A DNA stretch of 41,257 nucleotides from Candidatus Omnitrophota bacterium (GTDB lineage: Bacteria > Omnitrophota > Gorgyraeia > Aquiviventales > Aquiviventaceae). The DNA is taken from NCBI GenBank assembly GCA_016209275.1, contig JACQWM010000036.1, positions 1 to 41,257 on the forward strand, written 5' to 3'. This document shows positions 28,582-39,800 of this stretch, in pieces (within the stretch, counting starts at the first letter, position 1; each line of letters starts with the position of its first letter). The notes beneath the pieces were generated by a model that was not told where the DNA came from, searched no databases, and saw only the letters and a program-made list of their open reading frames with translations. The position numbers and the translations under genes are program-made.

Positions 28582-30057
28582 TTAGCAAGCCGGCAGCTTG
28601 ATCGTGAAGCAGGTACCCCTTCCTTCCACCGACTCCACCTCAATCGTGCCGCCGTGCGCCTTGATGATCCGCTGGCTCACAAACAGCCCCAGCCCGGTGC
28701 CGCTCGACTTCGTCGTGTAGAACGGATCAAACACCTTGCGCTGTACTGCCGGCGCGATCCCCGGCCCGTTGTCCTTCACCTGCAGGACCACATGCCCGTT
28801 TTTGGTCGTGGCGCTCAGCCACAGCTTGCCGCCCTTCTCCCCCATCGCCTGGCAGGCGTTGAGGATCAGGTTCAGCAGCACCTCCTGCAGCTGGTTTTGG
28901 TTGCCGCGCACCGTCGGCAGATTTTCCGGCACGTCGACGGCGCACTCAAACCGATCCATCCGCACCTGATAGCCCACCAGGGCGAGCGTCTCCTCCACCG
29001 TCGTCTTGAAATTGACCGTGCCCTGCTCCGCCACCGCCGGCTTGGCGAACCGCAGAATCCGCCGCGTGATATCCGCCGCCCGCTGGCACTCTTCGATGAT
29101 GCTCCGTAAGACCTCATCCACTTTCGCATCCTGCCCCTTAAACCGCTCCAGGTAGAGCTGCGCTTCGCCCGAGATGATCGTCAGCGGATTGTGGATCTCA
29201 TGCGCCATGCCCGAGGCGAGCTGCCCCAGGCTGGCGAGCTTCTCCGACTGCACCATGTACATTTCGTTCTCGCGCAGCTCCTCGAAGAAGAGCGCGTTTT
29301 CAATCGCCAGGGCCGCTTGGCTCGCCAGGCTGGAGAAAATCGCCATATCATCCATCGAGTACGGCTCGTTGGAGCACTTGCCGCCCAGGGCCAGAAACGC
29401 CAGCAATTTTTCGCCGGAGAAGCTGGGCACGATCAGCTTGACCTCCATCTTCCGCATCCACGCTTCGATGGCGGTCAGGTACTGCGCTCGGCCGTCGCCG
29501 ATCTTGCGCGCCGACTCGGCCTGCGCGCGCAGCTCCTCGAGCACCAACACGTCGCGGCGCTCCTGCAGCACCACGGTCAGCGGATCGGTCTGCGGGACGA
29601 CCTGCCCCACCGGGATCATCGACGGATACCGGCCCGCTTTCAGCACGTAGCGCTGCTCCTTCGGCTCATAGAGAAACAGCGCCGTGTTGCCCAGCAGCAC
29701 CGTGCGATTCACCGTGTAGACGATCATGCGGCAGAGGCGCCCTAAGTCCTTGATGCGCGTCATGCCGCTGGAGGCCGCGATCAGCGTGCGCTGATACCGG
29801 CGCTGATCGTGGAACAGCTCCTCTTCCAGCCGGCCGATCAGCGAGGTGTAAACCATCGGCGCGATAACGGCCAGCGCCCCGAAGAGCCCCAGCGGCACCA
29901 CCCACCACCACCCCGACAGCGATTCCCGGTTCCAGATGAACGTGAACAAAAACGCCACGGCCGGAATCACCAGCACCACGGCATAGAGCACGATGGAGAG
30001 CGCGGCCTTGCTGATGCGGATCTGGCGCGGGGTCAGGCGGCTCGGCATCGGCGTCAT
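28582..30057 (-). CDS. Membrane-associated GAF sensor histidine kinase
   Basis: The 491-residue protein has two N-terminal membrane helices (about residues 15-65). A GAF-like sensor follows (about 85-245, with KLIVPSFSGEKLLAFLALGG). The kinase core has the H box LGQLASGMAHEIHNPLTII, N box LILNACQAMGEKGG, G1 VKDNGPGI, F box FDPFYTTKSSGTGLGL and G2 EGRGTCFTIKLP. The start codon follows directly on the stop of the upstream receiver gene (30058), so the two are coupled. With the downstream receiver-HD gene it forms a three-gene signalling set; which receiver it phosphorylates cannot be told. Confidence 0.94.
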   Translation of the reverse strand: MTPMPSRLTPRQIRISKAALSIVLYAVVLVIPAVAFLFTFIWNRESLSGWWWVVPLGLFGALAVIAPMVYTSLIGRLEEELFHDQRRYQRTLIAASSGMTRIKDLGRLCRMIVYTVNRTVLLGNTALFLYEPKEQRYVLKAGRYPSMIPVGQVVPQTDPLTVVLQERRDVLVLEELRAQAESARKIGDGRAQYLTAIEAWMRKMEVKLIVPSFSGEKLLAFLALGGKCSNEPYSMDDMAIFSSLASQAALAIENALFFEELRENEMYMVQSEKLASLGQLASGMAHEIHNPLTIISGEAQLYLERFKGQDAKVDEVLRSIIEECQRAADITRRILRFAKPAVAEQGTVNFKTTVEETLALVGYQVRMDRFECAVDVPENLPTVRGNQNQLQEVLLNLILNACQAMGEKGGKLWLSATTKNGHVVLQVKDNGPGIAPAVQRKVFDPFYTTKSSGTGLGLFVSQRIIKAHGGTIEVESVEGRGTCFTIKLPAC

Positions 30058-30435
30058 TTAGGCGGGGGCCACGGCGCGCTTGACGGTTTCGGCCAGGTCG
30101 CGCAGCGACGAGAGGGGTTTATCATAGTGGGCGAAGGCGCCCAAAGCGAGCAACCGGTCGCGGGTCTTGCCCCCGTCGTTGTACGCGGTGATCACGATCA
30201 CTTTTGTGGCGGGATAGTCGCGGCGCACGAGCTGCAGCACCTCATCGCCATCCATCCCCGGCAGCTTCAAATCCACCAGCACCACCTGCGGCAGATGCCG
30301 GGCGATCAGCTCAACACCCGTGGGCGCGGTCAGGGCCACGTGCACGGTATAGCCCCGCGCGCTGAAAAACTCCCGGAGGGTGCTCGTAAACTCCGCCTCA
30401 TCATCAATCGCCACGATCGTCGCCTGCCCCGCCAT
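30058..30435 (-). CDS. Single-domain response regulator
   Basis: The ATG at 30435 (MAGQATIVAIDDEAEF) is preceded by an AGGAAGGG site; an earlier ATG at 30453 overlaps that site. The 125-residue protein is a bare receiver: acidic pair in AIDDE, phospho-acceptor Asp in VVLVDLKLPGMDGDEVL, Thr in VIVITAY and the Lys in AHYDKPLS. With no output domain it probably works as a phospho-relay or by binding a partner, most likely the kinase translated immediately after it. Confidence 0.92.
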   Translation of the reverse strand: MAGQATIVAIDDEAEFTSTLREFFSARGYTVHVALTAPTGVELIARHLPQVVLVDLKLPGMDGDEVLQLVRRDYPATKVIVITAYNDGGKTRDRLLALGAFAHYDKPLSSLRDLAETVKRAVAPA

Positions 30436-30551
30436 GTCAGCCCTTCCTATCATACTACATCTTTAGCGGAGCGAGATAGGCTGGTGATGCCGCGCGCTGT
30501 CCTTACTAATCGTGCCCCGGTTGCGCTCCAGCCCAAAGCCGGTCTGCGGAT

Positions 30552-31817
30552 TTAGATGGGCGCATCACTGCCAAAAAGCCACCAGTCCGGCAGCGCGGTG
30601 ATGTGCGGCGTGATCCGTTGGACCGTTTGCCCAGGATAGATGATATAGCCATGTTTCGCATCGGGATGATCGTCCAAAAACGCCAGCAGACCCGAGGCAT
30701 CGCGTTTTGTGGGTCGCTGAGACCATGTGACTTCAAATGGCAGTAAGCCTTTGGGGGCCGAAATGACAATGTCCACCTCCGCTTGATCTTGGGTTCTCCA
30801 CGTAAATGTCTCAGCAAAGAGTCCGTAGTTCGCGATGGTTTTTTGGAGTTCCGCAAAGACAAAAACCTCATAGAGGCGTCCGATTTCATGCGTGTTGATG
30901 GCGCGGTGGAACGAAAAACTATCGAGCGATTGATTTAAGAGCAGCGGATCCATGACGTAAACTTTCGGCTGCTTGACCAATCGCTTGTTGAGGTTCCGGA
31001 AAAACACTGGGACGAACTGCACCACCATCATGGCCTGCAAGATATGTGCATAGTGCTGGAGGGTGGGTTGACTGACCCCCACCGAGGAGGCTAATTGATT
31101 CGCATTGAAAAAACGGCCGCTACAGAGCATGATCGAGCGAGCGGCTTGCTCAAACGCCAAGCTTTCTCTGATGTGAAATTGCTCAACGACCAGCGGCAGG
31201 ATATAGGTGCGCACATAGTCGCGTGCCCACAAGATGCGACTCTCTGGTTCAGGCTGCAACGCCGGTGCCGGCATCCCTCCCCAGAGCAGCCGTTCTTCTC
31301 GTTGGCGGTTCAGCTGTGTCAATGATGCGGGACGTGGTATGCGCAACGGCGCATGGCCCGAAGCAAAGAGGCTCACTAAACCAGGCCGCCGGCTCGAGCT
31401 CGCGAGTTCCTGCCACGACAAGGAATACATTGACACAAGACTCACCCGCCCTGCCAACGATTCCTTGATATTGCGCAGCCGCAAATAATTGCCAGAGTTC
31501 GCTAAGCAGATGCCGGTGGGTTTCGGGTCATGGCGATCGACCAGGATTTTTACCGCGCTAAAGATCTCCGGGACCCGCGCCGCTTCATCAATGACGAGAT
31601 AGCGACCCTTCCGGTAGCGCTGTTCGACATAGCGCAGCGGGTCACGAGCCGCCTCTTGCCGCTCATTAGGATCATCCAGTGAAAAGAGCGTGCCGGGGTG
31701 GGTGTGGAGCATCTGCTGCAGCGCATAAGATTTTCCCACCTGACGAGCTCCCAGCAACGCCACCGACCGCCAGGTGTTCAAGCGCTTAATGAGCACTGGC
31801 TCGATCAATCGATTCAT
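30552..31817 (-). CDS. AAA ATPase with DUF4143 domain
   Basis: With the ATG at 31817 (MNRLIEPVLIKRLNTW) the protein is 421 residues. The N-terminal AAA_14-type domain has Walker A GARQVGKSYALQ and Walker B RYLVIDEAAR. The C-terminal DUF4143 part ends in a PD-(D/E)xK-like segment (QAEVDIVISAPKGLLPFEVTWS), which suggests a nuclease-fold remnant. These proteins are widespread, often in multiple copies and laterally transferred; no function is established. The flanking bases are AT-rich and it separates a kinase stub from a two-component operon, consistent with insertion. The transcript is predicted to be leaderless. Confidence 0.9.
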   Translation of the reverse strand: MNRLIEPVLIKRLNTWRSVALLGARQVGKSYALQQMLHTHPGTLFSLDDPNERQEAARDPLRYVEQRYRKGRYLVIDEAARVPEIFSAVKILVDRHDPKPTGICLANSGNYLRLRNIKESLAGRVSLVSMYSLSWQELASSSRRPGLVSLFASGHAPLRIPRPASLTQLNRQREERLLWGGMPAPALQPEPESRILWARDYVRTYILPLVVEQFHIRESLAFEQAARSIMLCSGRFFNANQLASSVGVSQPTLQHYAHILQAMMVVQFVPVFFRNLNKRLVKQPKVYVMDPLLLNQSLDSFSFHRAINTHEIGRLYEVFVFAELQKTIANYGLFAETFTWRTQDQAEVDIVISAPKGLLPFEVTWSQRPTKRDASGLLAFLDDHPDAKHGYIIYPGQTVQRITPHITALPDWWLFGSDAPI

Positions 31818-31823
31818 GGAGAA

Positions 31824-31853
31824 ATTATATACTAATTGTACTTTGAAAAACAA
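31824..31853 (-). promoter_or_regulatory. putative promoter of the AAA/DUF4143 gene
   Basis: On the minus strand TTGTTT (31853-31848) and TATAAT (31829-31824) are spaced by 18 bases. The expected transcription start falls on or beside the ATG at 31817. Confidence 0.5.
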
Positions 31854-31892
31854 GCTTATTTTTCAAAACACGTATTGTATATTTCGGGGGAG

Positions 31893-31979
31893 CTACGCGT
31901 TGGACGCCGCTTGCGCTTCGGGGACGACGGGGAATTCGAGGGTGAAGGTGGTACCCTTGCCGGGAGCGTTGTCCTCGCA
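31893..31979 (-). pseudogene. 3' stub of a sensor histidine kinase gene
   Basis: Read on the minus strand, 31979 to 31893 gives EDNAPGKGTTFTLEFPVVP and then EAQAASNA-stop. The GKGTTFTLEFP part is the G2 box and last strand of a HATPase_c domain, the usual end of a histidine kinase. No H, N or G1 box precedes it: the giant protease gene ends only 25 bases upstream. It is therefore a fragment left after an insertion or deletion. It differs in sequence from the end of the intact kinase at 28582. Confidence 0.65.
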
Positions 31980-32003
31980 ATAGCTCGTTGGCACTTATGG
32001 AAG

Positions 32004-33835
32004 TTACTGGATCGTGACCTGGATCCCCGCCAAGGCGTTGTTGGTCTCGTTGGACTCCTTGACGCGGTTGGCGGTCTCGAAGTCCGCGATCGCGCCGAGG
32101 AAGTAGGTCGCGGGGGTCAGCGAGGTGGGGAGGGTCACGGTCGTGGAGGCGGTGGAGCTGGCGGTGGTAGTCCCGGCCGCTCCTACGCTGCTGACCCACC
32201 GGGCGCCAAGGCGCCGATCCGCCGTGGTGATGACCGGATCGGTGGAGAGGTACAGCCCCACGTAGAAGCCGGCACTGCTGCCTGGCCCGTGGTTGGTCAC
32301 CGTTGAGCTGAGGACGATGCTGGTGCCCCGCGTGGCCGCGGTCGGGCCGCTGATCGCGGTCATCACCAGATCCACGCCCGAGGTGATGACGATGGGGTTG
32401 CCCGCGAGGGTGTTATTGGTCTCGTTGGTCTCCGGGCGTTGGTTGGTCGGATCCACGATGGCCCCCAGGATGTAGGTGCCGGGGGTGAGGGTGGTGGGAA
32501 TCGCTAGCGAAGTGGTCACTGCCGAGCTCGCATTGACCGCAAGGCCACTGAGGGAGCGGGCGCCGAGGTAGACATCGGTGGTCGTGATGGTGGCATCGAG
32601 CGAGAGATAGAAGCGAATCGTCAAGCTGCTGACACTGCCTGTCCCTTGATTGGTGACGTTGTTCGCGATAGCGAGAGAGGTGCCGGTCACACCGGTCGCG
32701 GGACTACTCAGGGCGGTCAGCACCAGGTCCGCCCCGGGAGTGATGACCACTTGGTTGCCTGCGAGGCTGTTGTTGGTCTCGGTAGTTTCGGCGCGGCGAT
32801 TGGTGTAATCGGCGATGGCGCCCAGGGTATACGTGCCCGGAGCGAGGGTGGCGGGGATGGTCAGCGTTGTGGTCAGGGTGGAGCTCGCCCCGATGGCGAG
32901 AGTGCCCAGGTACCGATTGCCCAGAAACGTATCCGTGGTGGTGATCGTGGCATCGGTCGAGAGATAGAACCCCACATAGAAGTCCCCGGCCGTGCCACTG
33001 CCCAGGTTCGCCACGGTAGTGGTGCTGGCGATGGGGCTGCCGGTGACCCCGGTGGCCGGACCGCTGAGGCTGGTCAGGACGAGATCAGCGCCGGGGCTGA
33101 CCACGATCTGGGTGCCGAGGAACGTATTATTCGTCTCATCGGTTTCGGCGCTGTACCCAGCAAAATCCGCGATGGCTCCGAGGGTGTAGGTCGCGGGGGT
33201 CAGCGTGCTGGGGAGGGTCACGGTGGTGGACAGCGGACCGTTGGGGGTAGTGGCGGCGAGCCCGCTCACGTACCGATAGCCGATGCGGGCATCCGCGGTC
33301 GTGATCACCGCATCCGCGGAGAGGTAGTAGCCGACGTAGAAGCCGCTGGCGGCGACGGCCCCTTGGTTCTTGACCGTGTCGGTGAGACTGATCGGGCTGC
33401 CGATCACGCCGGTCGCGGGACCACTGAGGCTCTGCATCACGAGATCCGGCTTAGTGACTTGGAGGGGAGTGCTCAGGCAGCGGGTGTTATTCCCTTCCTC
33501 TTCTTCTGGAATCGTCTTGGCCGCATCGACCACCGCACAGAGGGTGTAGCTGCCCAGCGGGGTCGTGCTGGGCACCGTCAGGGTGGCGCTGCCCCCGCTG
33601 CTGAGCCCGATGCCAAGGGTGGAGATCGTTCGGCTACCGGTCAAGGCCACATCATCAGCTCCGCCCACGCTCGTATCGCTGGAGAGCACGAAGGTCGTCT
33701 TGACACTGCTCGCACCGGCCGTGCCTTGGTTCTTGGCGGTGCTGGAGGCATAGAAGGCCCCACCCGGGCGCACCACTGTGGTCGTGGTGGCGAGCGCGGT
33801 CAGCACCAGATCCGGCTGCGGCACGTTGGTGACGG
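32004..33835 (-). repeat. five tandem CARDB repeats in the giant protease gene
   Basis: Five units of roughly 350-360 bases encode domains starting (P/A/V)DLVxxxLSGPATG and ending in ETNNTxxGxQIVV. The middle copies are very alike at protein level (for example SGPATGVTG, FYLSxDATITT, TLTPGTYxLGAIAD), so the block probably grew by recent tandem duplication and may vary in copy number between strains or be hard to assemble. Confidence 0.85.
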
Positions 33836-36800
33836 TGATGGTGATGGTTTCGGTATCTAGAGAAGTTAACGCACCGCCTGGGAGCTCATCAGTCACTCCG
33901 AAGGTCACTTGGTAGGTGCCAGCTTGCGTTGTGGTCGGTGTCCAGCGGAACTCACCAGTGGCACCATCAAGCGTCGCCCCTGGCAGCACCGTGTCGATGC
34001 CGCCGATGACCCCGAAGGTGAGCGAATCGCCATCGGGATCGGTGGCCGAGAGCGTAAAGGTCAACAGTTGCCCTTCATCGACCGTCTGGCTGCCGATCGG
34101 TGCGAGCACCGGCGGCTGGTTCGAAGCCACAACCTGGAACACGAGATCATCCCGATCGTTATAATCTCCTTGGGTGCAGGGCGAGGCGCTGCCTTGATAC
34201 CGGCTCTGGGCTCGGATGACATGGAGTCCTGCGGTCGGAGCCAGCGTGAAGGAATGCGAGACCACGTAGGGATTGCCCGGAGCAAAGTCCGTCGGGTCTC
34301 CCGACAACACACATTTAACATTGGTGGCAAGGGGCACCCACGAGGGCGCATTCGCCTGGGAGGTGTAGTAGAGATCGATGTTATCTGCCGTATTGGAAGA
34401 GCACCAGACGACCACATCAAGCGTCGCCGTCTCGCCAGCCGTCAGCGGCGTTCCATTGGGACTGCGCACTGTGATCCATTCGACACTGGCGTCCGCTTGA
34501 TAGTCGCCGAACACGCCATCCGCACAGGCGCTCTGCAGCGTGTTCGGCTGGTTCAGTTCAGCAATTTTCTTGATCGAGGCTCGGCTGTACAGGGCATCGC
34601 TCGCGCACCCACAGCTAGACGAAGCACAGCTCGGCGCGTTCAGCGTTGCATCGTAGCTGGCCACTGAAGGTTTGCAGCTCTTGGAGCTGGTGACCGTGGT
34701 CAGGATGGTTTCCGAATCCGACTCGCCCAGTGAATCTGTAACTGTAATCGTCACCTCTCGAGTGCCGATCTGCGTCGCGCTGGGAACCCAGGTAAACACG
34801 CCGCTGACGGCCCGTAAAGCCGCTCCCGGTGGCAGCGAGTCGCTTGAGAACCGCAGCGTTGCATTGTTAGGATTTGAGGCGGTGATTTTGAACGTCAGCA
34901 GCTGCCCTTCTTCAACCGTCTTATTTCCAATGGCGTCCATGACGGGAGGCTGGGGGACGTTGGTGACGGTAATCGTAAAGGTCTCTTGATCGACGAGGCC
35001 ATCGGGCGGGTTGCCATCTCTGGCCTCTGCGGTCAGGGAGTATTGCCCAGCTTGAAGATACGTTGGGGTCCAACTTACGTGCAGTCTATTCGGTTGCTCC
35101 ATAAAGACCGATTGGGCCCCAGGAGGCAAGCCTTGGAGGCTATAGTTGACGGTGTCACCATCGGGATCGGTCGCCACAACATCAAATTCGATGAATTGCC
35201 CTTCGTTCATAATCTTGTTCCCAATAGGTTCCAATACCGGCGGGCGATTCGCTGGCAAGACGGTGAAGGGGTTGGAATCATACGCGTGTCCACCGCTGAT
35301 GATTTCAATTTTGACCTGCCGAGGCAGTGGAAAATATCCCGACGAAATATTGATTGGCCAATCATACCAATATTGATCTGTCAGTGGATCATAGGTTCCC
35401 GGCGTATCGAAATTGATCCACTCCAAGCACCCCTCACAGGCAGAGTAGCCGATGGTAAATGAGAGCAATCGATTCCCCTGCCACCGAATGCGATACAATT
35501 GGCCTTGATGCAACGTTTCTCCTCCGGCGGGAGCAATAAAGGTGAGACTTTCAGGACCAGGATCGACCACAGTGACGGTGATGATTTCATAATCGCTTGA
35601 GACGCCATCGCTGACCGTAAAGGCCATTTGATACGTGCCTAATTGGAGATTCGGCGTCCATGAAAAGACGCGTGTCGAGGGATTAAAGGAGGCTCCGGCG
35701 GGTAACCACTCGGCGGTAAACGACAAGGCGGAGCTGTCCGAATCGGTGGCAGAGACAGTAAACGTCAACGGCTTTAATCCTTTCACGGTTTTGTTTCCGA
35801 TCGGAGCAAGCACTGGTGGCTGGTTAAGTGTTGGAGGGCTTCCGGCAGTCACCGTGATGGTAACGGCTTCCGTATCTGAGGCGAGCCCGTCACTGACCGA
35901 AAAAATGATCGGATAGCTGCCGACTTGTTCGGGTGTTGGCGTCCAGCCAAAGACCCCTGTCGACACATTCAGCGATGCCCCTGTCGGTAATCCGTTGTGA
36001 CCATAGACGAGGGAATCATTGTCTCCATCGACCGCCACAAGCGTAAAAGATATGGGACTCCCCGCAGTCACGGTCTTGCTGTTGATAGGAACCAACACCG
36101 GCGCATACAAATTGGCCAGGATGGTGAACCAGTTATCTGATTGATCGGTGACCGTTCGCTGACTCTGAAAACCCCAAATTTCGATCTTTGCTTGCATCGG
36201 CAGCGTGGTGAATGTTGAAGGAACGTGCCATAGATATCGATACTCATCCCGGACGGCATCGTAGAGCGGTGCGGCTGGCAGGCTGAACTCAATCCAACTC
36301 CCGCAACTATCGCACCACTCGAACATGATGGCCACGGTGTCGATGCGATTGCCCTTCCACCGAATCGGATAGACTTCCCCAGCTCGGATGACTTCCCCTC
36401 CATTCGGAGCCACGATGGTCACAAAGCGAGGCGTGGCATCGACGACGAAAATGCTCATCGTCTCCTCATCAAACAACGCCCCATCACTGACCCGAAACGT
36501 CACCGTATAGCTACCGGCTTGCGTGAAATCTGGGGTCCAGGAAAACGTTCCTGCCGATGCCGTCAATGACGCCCCGGTGGGCAGGACGCCGGTGACCGAG
36601 AATGTCAGCGGGTCATTCTCAGGATCAGTAGCTGAGAGCGCAATCGTCAGAGGATCCCCCTCATCTACGGATCGGTTGCCAATCGGCGTTAACACCGGCG
36701 CTTGATTCGGGATATCCACGACCGTGATCGTCGTCGTTTGCGTGGCGGATAACCCGAACGGGTCTTTGGCCGTAAAGGTGACCGGGTATGTCCCAGCTTG

Positions 36801-39800
36801 TCGAAACCCTGGGGTCCACGAAAACAATCCCGTCGCTGCATTGAGCGAAGCGCCCTGCGGCGTCGGGCTCATGGTATACGTCAGAGGATCTTGATCCGGA
36901 TCGCTCGCCGAAAGAGTAAAGGAGAGGACTTGTCCTTCGTTGACGGTCTTATTGCTCACGGTCCCTAAAGTCGGCGCGCGATTGTTGACATTCTTCACGA
37001 CGATCGTGATCGACTCAAAATCCAATAAGCCGCCGGGATCTTTCACGGTAAAGGTGATGCCGTACGTGCCGGATTGATTAAAGGCCGGCGTCCAGCTAAA
37101 TAGCCCTGTTGTCGGGTTCAATGTCGAACCCGTTGGAAGGTTGGTTCCGATAAATGTCAACGAATTGCCATCCGGATCGCTTGCGGTCAACGTCATTGAG
37201 AAAGGCTGCCCTTCATCGATGGTTTTGTTGCCAATCGGATTTAAGGTCGGAGGGCGGTTAGTGGTCGTGCCCACTTGAAAAACCAGATCATCATGGTCAT
37301 TGTAGGAACCGACGGTACACGTCGAGGCAGCGCCTCCATAGCGGAATTGGGCGCGCACGGCATGAAGTCCTTGCGCATTCACCAGCGTCAATGATTGACT
37401 GAACGTCTTTGTTTGACTGCTAGCAGCACACTGGAGATTTGTCGCGATGGGAGTCCACGACGGGGACGTGGCGTCTGCTGTGTAATAGAGATCCAGATAA
37501 TCGCTCGTTCCCCAGCACCACACCGTCGCATCGACGATCGCATTCTTCCCCGGCGCTAAGGCTGAGCCGTCAACCGTCCGCACAATGAGCTGATCAATGC
37601 TTTCGTCGGAATGATACGTTCCACTCAACCCGTCGGCGCAGCTGGAGGCGATCGTATTCGGTTGGTTCGCCTCGGATTTACCGCCAATGGTCCCTCGGCT
37701 ATCAAGCAACGTTGAGGAGTCGCAGCGAGCGCAGCCTCCAAGACGGCACGCCGGAGTTTGTAACGTAGCATCAAACGTCGCCAACGGAGAAGCGCACGAT
37801 GGGGCGGACAGCTGAGGATTCCAGAGGAAAGTGTGGGCTGGATTTTGGCCATACATCGGCCAGTCCATGTGTTGCGAATCGTAGGCACTCGCCAGACCCC
37901 AGACATACACATCGACGCCCGCGGTTCCTTCATACGGGGCCATCGCGATCACATCCACATGGCCATCGCGATCAAGATCCGTCAGCGCAGGGGATTGAAA
38001 ATAATCGACGTGCGATTTTGGCCAACCGGAAAGAAGGGTGCCATCCGCACGAAATGCGTAGAGAAAATTCTGAGTGCTACCATCGCTGGCTGGCACGACC
38101 ACTTCTTGTTGGCCGTCTCCATCAATATCGCCGATCGTACAAGTGCTGACCCAGGCTGGATTAGAAAATCCAAAACTGCGCGGCCATCCCGGAAGCGCCG
38201 TTCCATCCGTTTGGAACACTCGCAGATAATTATCGTTTCCGACAGCAACAAGTTCCGGCTTCGCATCTCCCGCGAGATTTCCAACGCATAATCGACTGCT
38301 CCCCGCCGTCGCTTGAGGCCAACCAGGAAAGGCGGAGCCATCGCCTCGCAACACGCGCAAGGCAAACGTCACCTGGTTGTTCACAATCTCACTGATACTG
38401 ACGATGATGTCCTGCTTGCCGTCACCATCAAGATCAGCAAGCACCGGCTGGGAGATTCCGTTATTCCCCAGCATCTTGGGCCAACCCGGCATCCGAGTCC
38501 CATCAGCGTGCCACACATACAATTGCTCATCGTTGGCGATGATGATTTCAGGCCCATGATCTCCGTCGACATCTCCTACCGCTGCTCCGGAGACGTTTTG
38601 ACCATTGTCAACGCTCACCGGCCATCCGGTCACCGGTGTCCCGTCGTGGTGATAGGCATGCACTTTCCAATCTTCTTCTCCGAAGATTAATTCCAGATCG
38701 CCATTCCCGTCCAAATCGGCCAATGTAATCGGATCCGAAATATAATTTGCCGAGGTTTTCGGCCAGCCTGGCATTTCGGTGCCATCAAATCGAAGCAAAT
38801 GCAGATCAGGCGTTGGACCCACCCCCGAGGGATGCGTGGAATTTGCACCGACAGCAACCTCGAGCTTGCCGTCGCCATCGACATCACCCAATGACGGTGT
38901 TAGGGCATCCCCATTCCAGCCCCCCACATAGACCGGAAAACCAGCCATGCGCATGCCATCCGCATGCCAGGCATACAGGTACCCTTCGTAAGAGCCACTG
39001 ACGACCTCTAATGTTCCATCGCCATCAAGATCGCCCACCACCATGCTCGAGTTGTAGCTGCCTCCGCCATAGCCAACCTGCTGTGGCCATCCACCCAACA
39101 GTGATGGATCAACCGTCATGGTCACGCGATGCTCAACGCTCACCCCTAAGGCATCTGCTGTCACAAGACGGAACGTCCAGTCACCGCTGCTGACGCTTGA
39201 CGCATCCCACGTGCCAAGGATGCCATCAATGACTTTGCTCGTGCCGCCATTTGTGAGCGTTACACCCGTCGTCTGCCATGCCGTGGGCGCGGCTCCCTGG
39301 CCGACAAAAATGTCGTAGCGATTGAATGCTTTCGCTGCCGCCGTACCGCGAACGGTCACCGTGCGACCATTCAATGAGCCGGATCGCGGCCAAATAATTC
39401 TGGCCAGTTGGTAGTTCGCTTGCCCGCGGACCGCTTCATGCGCATTGATTCGACCGAACCCATACTGCGGATCATGCCCCGGAGCTCCTCGCTCAACGCT
39501 GTAGCCAGCCAGACGCTCCTTGATATCATTGATCGTGAATGCGGGTTGTGAAGCAATCAATAAGGCAGCCACGCCACTGACATGAGGAGCGGCCATGCTC
39601 GTGCCGCGCGCACGATAATAGTTGTTACTCACCACCATTTGTCCGACCCAATTCGAGCCGCACGCCGCGTAGCCGTCAGTCTCTGCGGCACGTAGCGACA
39701 AAATATTTTGAGACGAAAAATCGGAACACCCAGGACCGCTGTCACCACCAGGAGCTGCCACATCCACCGTGGTCCCAAAACTGGAATACGTGCTGCGTTG

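Noticed and set aside
30454-30551. Possible remnant coding segment between the AAA ATPase and the receiver gene
   Set aside because: A short minus-strand frame ends at a TAA, but no family motif is recognisable in it, so it is left as unexplained intergenic DNA.
32004-33835. CRISPR-like array
   Set aside because: The repeats are about 350 bases long, in frame and encode CARDB domains; no short direct repeats with unique spacers and no cas genes occur in the window.
32646-33860. 404-residue plus-strand open frame, Gly- and Arg-rich
   Set aside because: It is the antisense of the CARDB repeats; its apparent repeats simply mirror the real coding repeats.
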